Below, piece by piece: positions 30,338 to 40,067 of a stretch of DNA of 42,258 bases; the first letter of the stretch is position 1, and each line of letters starts with the position of its first letter. The stretch is from Chara braunii (Eukaryota; Streptophyta; Charophyceae; Charales; Characeae). A program made the position numbers and the translations under genes. The stretch is taken from contig BFEA01000026.1 in NCBI GenBank assembly GCA_003427395.1, positions 3,020,825-3,063,082 on the forward strand, written 5' to 3'. The notes under the pieces were generated by a model. It searched no databases and was not told where the DNA came from. It worked only from the letters and a program-made list of their open reading frames with translations.

Positions 30338-30621
30338 GGTTCAGTGCTACCGGATCGAAATGGTTGGCAACGCCAACCAAAATAAGAACTAGGCCGACTC
30401 GTTTTTCTTTGGCGTGCAAGACGATTTTAGGCTCGACATCGGTAGTTGAGAAAGGTACTGGTGGTTTAAATATGAATGAGACTCACAGGTTAAATCATCA
30501 GTACCTCGCCCAACTATTGAAGTCGAGTCTGAAAATGCCCTACGTGCCAAAAAAAAAACGGAGCGGCGCGAGCCTCATTTTGGCCGGCGCCACCAGCCAT
30601 TTTGGTCCAGTACAATGAACC
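30338..30621. mobile_element. Foldback element, family C
   Basis: A roughly 284-bp imperfect palindrome centred near 30,480. GGGTTCAGTGCTACCGG, AAATGGTTGGC, CCAAAATAAG, GGCTCGACATC and GGTACTGGTGGTTTAAA on the left are matched in reverse complement on the right through GATTTAACC, GTCGAGTC, CATTTTGGCC, AGCCATTTTGG and AATGAACCC. TTTAAACCACCAGTACCTC recurs outside it at 30,272 and TACTGGTGGTTTAA at 30,673, so the palindromic zone may extend over 30,240-30,710. CAAACCACCAGTACCTCGCT at about 41,992 is a further relative. Confidence 0.6.
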
Positions 30622-30699
30622 CGAAAGTTGTGGTTGTATATGAGCCGCATATTTGTTTTTCAAGATGGACGAAGTACTGGTGGTTTAAGAGACAGGCTC

Positions 30700-31189
30700 C
30701 AGGTACTGCAGAGTCATTATCACTGTTGATTCATGGAGCGAAATCCGATTGATTGATAGGGTTACTGTGGATCCATTTGTTCAGAGACTCATTATCATTA
30801 TTGACTCATGGGACTTAGATTGATAGGATGCCGGACTTTGTGGCTCCAACAGTCCAGAGGATTATCTATTGAACTTTAGTTGTCACAAGTATTCACAGTA
30901 CGGCTAAGAGAGAACATGAAGTCTTTTTTTTTTTTCCAAGTCCTTATCCAGGTCAAGCTTATTATTTTTGAACTATGATTACATGATAGATTCAGGGTAT
31001 CAACCCTTATTAGGCATCATCGGCAGCTTCTGACTGGAATTCAACCACATAATTCTTGGGTATTATGAGTCTCTTTAGATACTCCTAAAAATGTCAGTTT
31101 TTAAGAATGCATTGTGGTTAGAAGCTTCTTAAAAATGAAATCGTGAAGAAAAATGTGAAGACAACGTTTTTTATTTTATTTTTAAGAAG
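30700..31189. other. No gene; 75-bp-period two-fold repeat
   Basis: AGAGTCATTATCACTGTTGA at 30,710 is repeated in modified form at 30,785 (AGACTCATTATCATTATTGA), each followed by TCATGG and GATTGATAGG. The remainder is AT-rich without a recognisable frame. Confidence 0.5.
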
Positions 31190-31770
31190 ACATGCTCCAA
31201 TCTATTCGTGGGGAGCAGCACGTGCTGGGAATCGGGCCCAGCGTCCCATATGAAGACTTGTAGAAAAGATTTATGAACAAATTGAAGTACCGAGGCCATT
31301 ACTTGGTTTAGGTTTGAGAGTATCCTCCAAGATCATAAACAAGCTGCTGAAAATCGGGATAGATAATGAACAAAATTAAAAAAACTACGAATATAGATGA
31401 TGAGAAAAACTACGAATCATTTTTTACGATCACTAAACACCTCCTGAAGTCCACCCGCAATTCTCTGAACACTCAAGTATCTAAGGGAATTCCAGCAGAT
31501 CATATAACAAAGCTAAAAAAAAACGACTTATTCTCTGACAAACTCATCCAGACCTCACGCCCCCCATCCGCTAGGTTACAGAGCAACCCGACTCACTCTA
31601 GCTCCGACCAGTGTCGTCCTGTGTCCGCAACCCCAAGTTGTCCCTTAGGATGCCCCTGCATAGCATCCCCACATCTCTCTACAAGGCCTCATGCCCTCAC
31701 CTTCGCCAATTTACAGGGCATCACCCCGGCTTCGGCCAGCGTCGTTCTGGCATGGAACAACCACGGATCC
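31190..31770 (-). mobile_element. 5'-truncated LINE 3' end
   Basis: Reading the minus strand from 31,760, CCAGAACGACGCTGGCC and GAGGCCTTGTAGAGAGAT match the block at 14.83 and 15.32 kb. Further on, CCAAGTAATGGCCTCGGTA matches 6.4 and 35.66 kb. The end is GGGACGCTGGGCCCGATTCC then CAGCA, then CTGCTCCCCACGAATAGATT then GGAGCA, then an A-rich tail (31,170-31,190 on the plus strand is T-rich). This copy links the 14.8-kb block to the terminal signature in a single element. Confidence 0.7.
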
Positions 31771-31939
31771 TGAATATAATAGTCTAATTCCAGTGCAGCT
31801 TCGTATAAACCACCAACAGTCTCTCAGAGTCCTGAGAGATTCTTCAAACTACCAGGAAATAACAAGGGTGCTTGTTTTGAATATTCTAGAAGAATCAGAA
31901 AAGGTCCCAACCAAATTCAAGCAAAGGATATAGAAATTC

Positions 31940-32640
31940 CCCCATTTCCCCTCATCCCCCTGCCCCGAAGCTGTCTCAATGGAAAAGGACAGCCCCTGAT
32001 CACGAGCACTCCTCATCGCCCCCAACTTGGGACAGACCCATTTTCCCCCCTACTCCCACTAAAGGCATCCAGTTCCCACCCAAACTATGCCTCTGCCAAC
32101 CCCTTACCCTTATCTGCCTCCGCTGGGATATGATGTCGACCCATACATCTCCCCCAACCCCAAAATAGAGCATCCCCCAAAATCTGGCCCGTCTCCCTTC
32201 AGGACAATCACCTCCCTCCTTGTGAAGACCCTGCAGAGTAGAGTTTTCCCTCAACCCACCCCCTCACTAGAAGTAATTTGTTTACACTAAAGAGGAGAAC
32301 CAGAATTCCAGATTTTGCTGTAGATTATTTCCTCCCCTCCCCTACATCTCCGGCCCCAACTTGGGATATACCTGCCTCCTCCCCCTACTTCCACTAAGGC
32401 ACCAATTTCCACCCAAAGTATGCCTCAGCCACCCCCTCACCCCTATCGGTCTCCGCTGGGACATAATGCCAGCCCATACATCTCTCCCAGCCCCAGAATA
32501 GGGCAACCCCCAAAAATTTGCCCCCACTCCCTCCAGGGCATTTCACCCCCCACCTTGTGAAGCCCATGCGGAGTAGAGCTCTCCTCCTTAAAACCCCAAC
32601 CCTCCACCCAGACAGAAATAATTCATTAATGCGGCCGAAG
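31940..32640 (+). repeat. Dispersed C-rich repeat, tandem pair (copies 3 and 4)
   Basis: Two units of about 330 bp (32,020-32,300 and 32,350-32,610) align through CCCCAACTTGGGA, TCCCACTAA/TTCCACTAA, GTATGCCTC, CCGCTGGGA, CCCATACATCTC and CTTGTGAAG. Both carry proline-rich plus-strand frames (for example YPYLPPLGYDVDPYISPNP in the first). A short A-run follows at about 32,664-32,675. Copies 1 and 2 are at 2.9 and 9.1 kb on the minus strand. It may derive from the proline-rich part of a mobile-element ORF, but I recognise no domain. Confidence 0.65.
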
Positions 32641-32799
32641 GGGAAACAAAAATTAATACTGGAGAAAAAAAAAAAACGAGCCTCAAGAGTTTTAGGAACT
32701 CAAATTCCTAAGATATGAGTGGAAGAATAAGAAATTTATAAGAATTATGATGAATAAAGGTAGATGAGAGTTTTCTTTTTTTGGATTTGCTGATGACGA

Positions 32800-33017
32800 T
32801 GAACAGCATCCTGAAAATGATGATGATGACAACCAACTCACCTGCTGATGTGAAAGGCAAACAAGGCCTTGAAAAGTAGCATCTAATGATAACAAAACGA
32901 TGATGATGATAGTAATGATGAAAATGAAGATAGAATGATGTTGCCGATCATACTGAAGAACAGTACCAACAACGCCCTATGATTACAAATTGATGATGGT
33001 GATGATGATGATGATGT

Positions 33018-33052
<35 letters not shown>

Positions 33053-33940
33053 CTAATGACGAGAACCTTGGATGATAGCCTAGTGATGATGATGGTGAGC
33101 AGCGCCCTATGATGACGAGCTTCGCCAACAGCGCCTTGTGATGAGGAACTATTGATGATGGTAAAAATACTGGCGTAATGACAATGATGATGATGATGAT
33201 AACGACCAACCCCTGTTGCACCCTATGAAGACACAATGATGATGATCATCATCATGATCAGCAGCGTGGATAATGACGCCATGCATGCCTTGATGTTGAT
33301 GACGAGCGACACCCTGATGATGATGATAGTGATGACACCTGATGCTGATGACGAACCATTACCGTCATGATGATGTCGAACCACGCCCTGTTGATGATGA
33401 TGGTGATGATGATGATAACGACGAGCAGCACCCTCATGATGATGACGAACCCTGACTGTGATGATGGTGTCAAACTGCGCCATGTTGATGATGGTGCTGG
33501 TGATGATCAGCGCCCCGTTGCTGATGCCGAGCAGCGCCTTGATTATGCTGACGCACCCACTTCCTCATGATTGCAGTCGCCACTGCACTCACACTTCAAT
33601 TTACCAAGGGCTGACTCCACTATACTCCACCGGTGTTGACATAGCCAACGCCTCCCAGGCCATATGCCACGTGCAAAACCACAGCAGCAATGGAGTGAAA
33701 CGTGGAACTCCCAGAAGAAAAAGGCCAACGGGAGTCAATCCATCTGCCACATCAGCCTGTGACGTGGTGTGGAGAAGCGCCTCCGGTCACCTGCGCGTGC
33801 GCAAAGCGCCTGGTTGAGAGAAGAGATGGCGGCCATCGCCGTCGCGCGCCTTCACCATGGCCCACCTGTGTGTTGTCCCAACCCAGGGCGGGGTGCAGCG
33901 CTCCCGGTAGCGCCGTGCCCCCAGTCCATCCCCCCACCCT
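32800..33940 (+). repeat. ATC-rich composite repeat, plus-strand copy
   Basis: From 32,800 to 33,545 lies a degenerate array in which GATGATGATG runs alternate with short words such as GAGCAGCGCCCT, AACAGCGCCTTG, GACGAACC and CACCCTGATGATG. It is followed by a unique part at 33,560-33,930 with CAAGGGCTGACTCCAC, CATATGCCACGTGCAA, CATCAGCCTGTGACGTGG and CCTGCGCGTGCGCAAAGCGC. The whole is the reverse complement of 7.4-8.25 kb. It appears as poly-Asp, poly-Met or poly-Ser frames, which are repeat artefacts. Confidence 0.7.
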
Positions 33941-35275
33941 ATCCTCCTCCCACTCCGATGTAAGGAGCGTTCCTAAAACTTTTTAGGAATTCCCAGGCAA
34001 GACGACCGGAAAAAAAACGCTCCTCGTGGGGAACTGTAAAATTCGGGAGTCCGTGTTTCGTGGAGATGCTCCAACGCATGCAGGGAAGCAATGTGGCGAA
34101 CTTCGTGGTGCATATGTTGTCCGTGGGGCCACTACGCAGACATTGCAGGCCTTCCGCGGTGGAACGAGAGCAATGGCAAGAACCGGTAGCCGTTGGGGTG
34201 GAGGCCTTGGCAGGGGACGTCATGCAGTGTCCTGCCCCTATTGTAGTCGACTGTTGGGTGCGGAAGGGTTACGGGGAAGGAGAAGGGCTGGTGCGCCGCC
34301 TACAGTTCGAGAGGTGTGCGGGTGGACAACGAGGGCCAACGGTCGGAATTCGAACTACTTCTGCATTCCCCCTGTGTACGTCTTCTCCACATGGTGCCAC
34401 ATTACCCTACTGGACTTCCTTGTCGGCATGTTGGATCTTAGAGTTGTCAGTTAGGCGGTCCTTGGTCTCCCTCCCATCAGCGTTGGCATTATTGGCGCAT
34501 CATTGTCCACGATTCATGGCCGGTGGGTATCGGAGGATTCCGCTGCTTCTGTTCGTCATTGTCGTGTTCTTGTTTGTCGTCTCCGTCCACGTATGCTTCT
34601 TGTTTAGGCTGCTGATGCAACGGTTGGAGTTGAAAGGAACATGCAGTGAACGACGCATGGTGAGTGTGAATGCCGGCAGAGGAGGAGCGACCACGAGTCT
34701 GACCGGGTTGGCTGGGGGTGTATACATTGGCCGTACGACCCCTCGCTGTACAGCCATCTACCGTCGTACGAGCCGCCTCCATCACCAACCTTGCGTCCGT
34801 CTTCGACTTGTTCAACATCGGCCGGCGTCTGTATTCTCTGCATCCCAATCGTTACATGTCGCTCACTCAAGTGGGAATCGGTAGGTGGAACACAATGGCA
34901 GCTCCCTGCATGCTCCTTGCATGATGTCTTTGTACGTTATCAATGGCGCTCCGACCTCCTCCCGCCGCCCTTGCCCACCCCTGCAGGGATTCGAATTCGA
35001 ATTTTCGAAAAGCTTTCCGCACTGTTTTTTTTCCACCATTCAAGCCGGTTGGGGTCCGCACCCCAGTGTACCACGGGCACGGGACGGCAAAGGACGGGCA
35101 TTGGCGGCGTGACTCAGTATACGCGATATGAAAGTGTTCGCGGGCTACCATTTAGGACTAGTCCTAAGACCTGTTCTCTTACGATTCTTCTAACGAAGAC
35201 ACGGCGAGTCCTAAAAATATTTTATGACTCGTCCTAATTTATTATGGATTAATTTAGGAGTGTCTAACGAGACCC
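33941..35275 (+). CDS. GC-rich segment with an unrecognised 274-codon frame (34,060-34,884)
   Basis: The plus-strand frame 34,060-34,884 is the longest in the window. Its middle has a strongly hydrophobic stretch (LLLFVIVVFLFVVSVHVCFL, about residues 163-182) that could be one membrane segment, flanked by Arg-rich sequence. The minus strand is also open for 119 and 94 codons here, so the openness may only reflect GC content. The left edge has GGAGATGCTCC and GAGGAGCG motifs, and the right edge (about 35,255) has the AGTGTCTAACGAGACCC end motif, so it may be the inside of a DNA element. No domain recognised. Confidence 0.25.
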
Positions 35276-35289
35276 TATGCCCTGTCTGG

Positions 35290-35400
35290 CTACTGTCTTC
35301 CCCCAAACACAACGCAATCTTGTCATGCCTGCATCAGACTGAGAAAGCAAGCTTGATGTATTCATGATCAGGGTGCGTCGTGTTCGGGGGAAGATGGTAG
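35290..35400. mobile_element. Short inverted-repeat element (111 bp, MITE-like)
   Basis: CTACTGTCTTCCCCCAAACA then CAACGCA at the left pairs with TGCGTCGTGTTCGGGGGAAG then ATGGTAG at the right: 27 bp with three mismatches. The loop of about 57 bp is unique. No clear target duplication was found. Confidence 0.6.
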
Positions 35401-35544
35401 CGGTCTGCATCAGCAAACATTAAGTCTCCTACCAGCGTACCATACCTGATTGTATCTTAGCCACCCTTACCAGTCTCACAACAGCCCTCTGGGTCACCAC
35501 CGACACTACTTCAGGGTAGCACACCACCTTTTGTTTTTTGCTTG

Positions 35545-35705
35545 ACAAAAATGTTTTTGTTTTTCCCCCCCCCCCAAATGCTCCGATCTATTCGTGGGGA
35601 GTGACACAGCCCAGCGTCCCTTATAAGATTATAATAAATATTTGAGGATACAAGGACCATTACCCAGCTTAGGCTGAGAAACTTTCAGCAAAGCTATTGA
35701 AATTC
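35545..35705 (-). mobile_element. 5'-truncated LINE 3' end
   Basis: The minus strand reads CTGAAAGTTTCTCAGCC, CTGGGTAATGGTCCTTG, then GGGACGCTGGGC with the hairpin partly deleted (CAGC lost), then CTCCCCACGAATAGATCGGA then GCATT, and G9-10 plus an A-rich stretch (35,533-35,575). The 3' UTR matches 6.4 and 31.3 kb. Confidence 0.65.
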
Positions 35706-36195
35706 ATGAACAACTTCTAACCTCACTTCTACCAAACCCCACATTCCAATCAGCTCGCCACCTTGACTGACAGTCTGACACCCACCATCGTCATTCTTGG
35801 TCTGGCAAGTCCTTCAAGTTATGTGGTCAAAGTGCTCCGGATCACACGATAGATTATTCACACCCACCCCAAAAGCAACAGTCCAACCTTAGTAGCCCTC
35901 ACCAATTCAGTGATGGAGGCAGGAGTTGGACCCACATCCAGGGGCCGACAATTCGTTGTTTTCGCCGGCAAAATCTGTGCAAAATTCAGCGAAAAAAAGC
36001 AAAAAATCGGCACAATATGACAACTTCGGTGCAAAATTCCCCCAAATTAACAACCCCGATTAATCACCTGTGACGGAGGACAGTCAGTCCCCTCACTTCA
36101 CTTGAGGGCAATCAATGCTGTCCCTGAATGTCCTTATGTTTACACTGAACCTGGTTTCCAGCCTGTTCAGCACCCCATGAGAAGACTGGAGCCAT
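35706..36195. other. No gene recognised
   Basis: Unique-looking sequence with no frame worth calling. CCTGGTTTCCAGCCTGTTCA at about 36,148-36,167 may be a stray piece of the LINE terminal signature. Confidence 0.5.
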
Positions 36196-36330
36196 CATGA
36201 AGGACTGTGAGCAGACTGCAGCCATCATAAACTAGTGTGAGCAGACTGTAGCCATCATAAAGGAGTGTGAGCAGACTGCAGCCATCATAAAGGAGTGTAA
36301 GCAGACTGCAACCATCATAAAGAAGCGGAG
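36196..36330. repeat. 30-bp minisatellite, about 4.5 units, frame-preserving
   Basis: Units of GAGCAGACTGCAGCCATCAT plus AAAGGAGTGT repeat at 30-bp intervals with a few substitutions. The minus strand is open through all units and reads a ten-residue repeat, LLYDGCSLLT. A stray CTCCCCACCAATAGGTAGAGCA of LINE type follows at about 36,340. The reading frame (36,442-36,167) has no recognisable flanking domain. Confidence 0.85.
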
Positions 36331-37270
36331 AACGTGCCGCTCCCCACCAATAGGTAGAGCAGCCTGATAGCCAAGACCTTGATCCCAACGGTTCCCTCAC
36401 CACCATTGGGATGGAGGGCTTGTGAAAAGAGCGCTTTCTCATAAATACAAAAAATGTGTAACTTTAGTAGATTCACAATAACAAGTTAGGGGATCATTAG
36501 ATACTTCTTGTTGCGTGTTGGGGGCCAATTGAAAGGAAGTTTCCTTCGAAGTTTGGAAGGAAATTTCCGGTGTCGTTCCACCTGTCCTGGAGGTGGTCTC
36601 CCGAGGATGATTCCTTTTGGCCCCCCGCGACCATCTTCATTAGATTATAGTTGGCGGGGGGGGGGGGGGAAATGCCTTGGTCCATCATTGGGTGATGTCC
36701 GTCGTGCGATGGTCCAGCTGCCAAAGCCAGGAAAATTTGAAAGGCGCTGGCAGCGAGACAAAAACTTAAAAAACAATCGACATCCCAGTTCGAAAATCAA
36801 AATTTGAATTGGGTGCTAGTCTGCTAGACATGATGACGGCGACGCGGGGCAGTTGACATCCATACTGGTGACGGTACAAACGGGCATTTGCAGCACCGTT
36901 GTGACGAACCATCTTCTGTAATTGCGCGACTTTCTGCGTGAAGCTGCTTGGGGGAATACGACGGGTCGAATGGGCGAGTTGTGGGAATATGGGTCGGGCG
37001 GGTTAGTCGCATGGATGCCCTCGTATCTTTTTGTTTTTGCTGGAAGTTGTCGGATCGGTGTCGGGAAAATCCCATACCAACGGTTGGGTAACCACGCCTT
37101 GGTGAGCGCGAGAAATAACTGTACCGTAGCTTCTTTCTTGTTTTGCTGTAAGCACTGGGGATTTTGGCGCGATCATCGTGGGGGAATATCGTTTCTTGAA
37201 TTTTCAACTGAGGCCGAGCCCCCACGGGCTCGCGGAATTGTTTTTCGCTTCTGCTTTTTCAGAGTTTCCT
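36331..37270. other. No recognised gene
   Basis: GGGGG runs at 36,655-36,668 and unremarkable frames (133 codons minus at 37,225-36,824; 117 codons plus at 36,922-37,275) that overlap each other and show no motif. It abuts the start of the LINE fragment downstream. Confidence 0.5.
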
Positions 37271-37274
37271 TTTG

Positions 37275-38046
37275 AACAGCATTCCCATCCAAACTGATTC
37301 CAGAGACTATAGAACATATATTTCTGCAATGCCCTGGCTCTGTATGGCTATGGCGATGGTGGGACAGGATTTGGAACCAGTTAGAAACATCCCTCCCATG
37401 GCCATGGAACTGGAAAGCGCTCCTTCTGGAAACTTGGAATCCAATTCAAACAGATAACTTCACATCTAATCTATTCACAATTGGAAGAAGAGCAGTTATC
37501 TGGGCATTATGGACCCGCAGATGTACTTACGAAATGGAGGGCGCCCGTCTTGATGGTCCATTCAGGGCTGCGTTCAGGATGAGCCGCCAAGGAATTACCG
37601 TCTAAGCTTCAATGATTGGATCAATATTGACCCTACCATTCCAATGAGACCACTATCAGAATTCCCGGATCCTTTTCCCCCTGTTGGTCTGGCGTTGGTT
37701 CCCAGATCCTAGTATATGCCAGAATTAGAATAGCAACGCCAACTTTCTTCCAATTTTTATTGGGATCAAGCAAGTGCTAGGTGGTCAAGTACATATGGCG
37801 CCCGTACAGGGTGAAGAGGCACAAAATATCAATCTTTGTCTATCTTCCTACTCAAGATCATACGAACAAAAGGGACGCTGGGCCCGGTTCCCAGCATGAG
37901 CTGTACCTTTTCTGATATGATGTCAAGGGACGCTGGACCCGGTTTCCAGCAAGTGCAACTCCCCACCAATGGAAAGGAGCCGCTTTCCAGGTGTTAGCGG
38001 TGTCTGATCTTATCAGCATCACTAACACTTTAGGGGGGTCTGGTTG

Positions 38047-38075
<29 letters not shown>
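37275..38075 (+). mobile_element. 5'-truncated LINE copy with C-terminal coding part and poly(A)28
   Basis: The coding part (about 37,275-37,604) has no start Met of its own and so is easily missed. It reads IPETIEHIFLQCPGS, VWLWRWWDRIWNQLETS and IGRRAVIWALWTRRCTYEME before a stop, the zf-RVT finger and C-terminus of the same family as LINE-1 and LINE-2, here without an internal stop. The 3' UTR has GGTGAAGAGGCACAA (37,812-37,826) and two terminal signatures, GGGACGCTGGGCCCGGTTCC at 37,872 and GGGACGCTGGACCCGGTTTC at 37,928, then TCCCCACCAATGG, and A28 at 38,047-38,074, followed directly by T11. Confidence 0.8.
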
Positions 38076-38078
<3 letters not shown>

Positions 38079-38717
38079 TTTTTTTGCAATTAGGACTCAG
38101 GCTAGGAATTTAGGTACTCTGAATTTTGTTGCGCCACGGTTGCGCGCATTTTGTTGTGTTGGGAACTGGGCTCTGACTGGATCGCGCCCTTAATCTTGTG
38201 CAACTGTCGCTTTTGGCGGGCGCGATTGTAATTGTATCTTTCTTCCTTGAATTGCCCGCCTTCTTCTTCTTTGTCTTGCACGCTTGATACTCCGTTCTAA
38301 TTGGCCTGAGTACCTGCATGACCGGATCGATGCGTGGAGTGAGGCTACGACCCCCACGCCGCGGCCTGGCCATGTAGATGTAGGCACTTCCTCTCTTCTC
38401 CTCTGGTCCACCTGGGCTTAATCCCGTACCTTTCGCGCAGGCATGCATGATATAAATTTTGCAAGCGTGATTAGTTTCCTCTCTAAGAATTTCGAGGTTA
38501 GTGCGATCAGTGAGGGTCGGCTAACGAGCAAGTTTGGAAGGTAAGTGAGTGCGAGAGTTGGGCGATCCGACGAGCTGGTGTCGGGTATGCGGGGTTGACG
38601 TGCGGGGCCGCAATAGACTGTGGCGCACAGGCGAACTTGGCTTGCATGCTCGAACCAAGCGGGGTGACAACTCTGCGTGGATACGAGGCGATGGACTGCC
38701 GGTATCGAGGGTGTAGA

Positions 38718-38772
<55 letters not shown>

Positions 38773-38800
38773 TTGTGGGCGCCGGATGAGGTTCTTTTCT
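38076..38800 (+). promoter_or_regulatory. Possible promoter-proximal region: TATA-like box and splice-donor-like site
   Basis: ATATAAATT at about 38,449-38,457 resembles a plant TATA box. Some 85 bp downstream GGAAGGTAAGTGAGT (38,536-38,550) is a near-consensus 5' splice site (AG|GTAAGT). A GA microsatellite follows at 38,720-38,769. GA/CT repeats are common in plant leaders and first introns. No coding exon is identifiable downstream apart from the hAT transposase fragment, so the call is weak. Confidence 0.2.
38720..38769. repeat. (GA)25 microsatellite
   Basis: Uninterrupted GA repeat of 50 bases. It encodes an Arg/Glu run in the plus frame, which is a repeat artefact. Confidence 0.95.
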
Positions 38801-39863
38801 TTGTTCTATATAATTTTGGATCCGGATATGGCCAGTTTTGTCGCGGCCCCTCTTTTTTGAACTTCTCTTTGTAAATCGTCTCGGATTTTTCTTGTCATTT
38901 TTACTTCGTATGTATGTGTCGAATGAATGTGAATTCCCTTTTAAGTTTTAATTAGTGATTTTTTCGGATGTTCAATCTTGTTTTTGCGATGCCTGCTTCG
39001 TCTATGTCTACCATTCACCTGCGTGAGCTATACGTTCAGATCTGATTGAAAGCGCTCGTTATGGATGTTTGGGTTTAATCGTTAACTTTCGATCACCAAG
39101 AAGTTGATTGTCCCTTCTCCTCTTTCCTCCTTTTCGCCACATGCATGGCATGTAATGACCAGATCTCACCCAACGTAGCATGAGTAGGATATTTGCATGT
39201 ATGCCGGATGCGATCGGCACTGTGAACCAATCCGTTGTTTCTCATGTGCGCGCTCGCGTACGACCGCGATCTCGAGGAAGCCGAGTCGCCTCGTACGCGC
39301 TCGTTTGCAGGAGTCAGCCTTAACCCCGTATGAGAATGCAGGGGACCGAGCTTGCTAAACGGATATGGTTGCGGGATTTCTCTCTCGAATGTTCGATCGT
39401 GAGAGCCTGAGGGACCCAGAATATCGCGAATACTGAGAAAGTCAACAACTCAGACGGCGGGGGAACTTAAGAAATCCGAAGTTCCCTTGTCTGACAGAGA
39501 ACGACCGATTGTGCGTGGGGGACTTTCAATGTGCCATAACTAACGATCCCAGGGGCCCCGATTACCCAAATACTTATAACACGCAATACTTCATATCCCC
39601 CGACTTCGTCATTATTGCCACCGATTTCCCTCCCTTTCACCTCCTCCGTCTATATCACCAGCTCACAGTGGTGCCGTGGAATTCCATAGCCTACTATTGG
39701 CCCCGCAAACCGTGCGAAAAGTGTCGGCAGCACCAGGCATATTGAGCCTCGGAAATCACTCGGTGAGCCCGAACCGAAGCCGAGTGGCACTGACAACCGA
39801 TCATACCACGCGACCAACCGCGAAGGCGAAACTTGAGGAGATGTTGATTTCCCTTTTTGGGTT
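38801..39863. other. No recognised gene; short inverted word around 39,255-39,300
   Basis: CGCTCGCGTACGA at about 39,253 and TCGTACGCGCTCG at about 39,290 form a GC-rich inverted repeat. Short frames only. The 3' part may be decayed hAT transposase sequence leading into the next feature, but I see no motif to prove it. Confidence 0.4.
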
Positions 39864-40067
39864 TTGAAGCTGACGAAAATTGAGTTCGTCGGCAGGGGCA
39901 ATGTTGTTGGGATTTTGTTCGAGAATGCAGAAGTGTTTAGATCTGTCGGTGCTGTGATTGTGGAAGAATACCCCGGGATCTTTAGTCTGGGATGCATTGC
40001 ACATGTCATCTGCCTTATGCTGCACGACGCCTGCAACTCTCCTTCTATGCACAACCACGAGAGGTGA
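39864..40067 (+). pseudogene. hAT-type transposase fragment (DUF659 region)
   Basis: The 67-codon frame reads VGRGNVVGILFENAEVFRS, then VEEYPGIFSLGCIAHVICLM, then LHDAC. In plant hAT transposases the DUF659 region has vG..NVVqvvTDNA.ny..A...l...yP.I.wt.CaAHclnLmL.D in this order; the match covers the second catalytic-core Asp block (here FEN for TDN, so the Asp is lost) and the C..H segment. The sequence before and after cannot be followed in one frame. It could represent a dead relative of the enzyme that moved the hAT-like elements, but nothing here ties it to that family. Confidence 0.65.
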
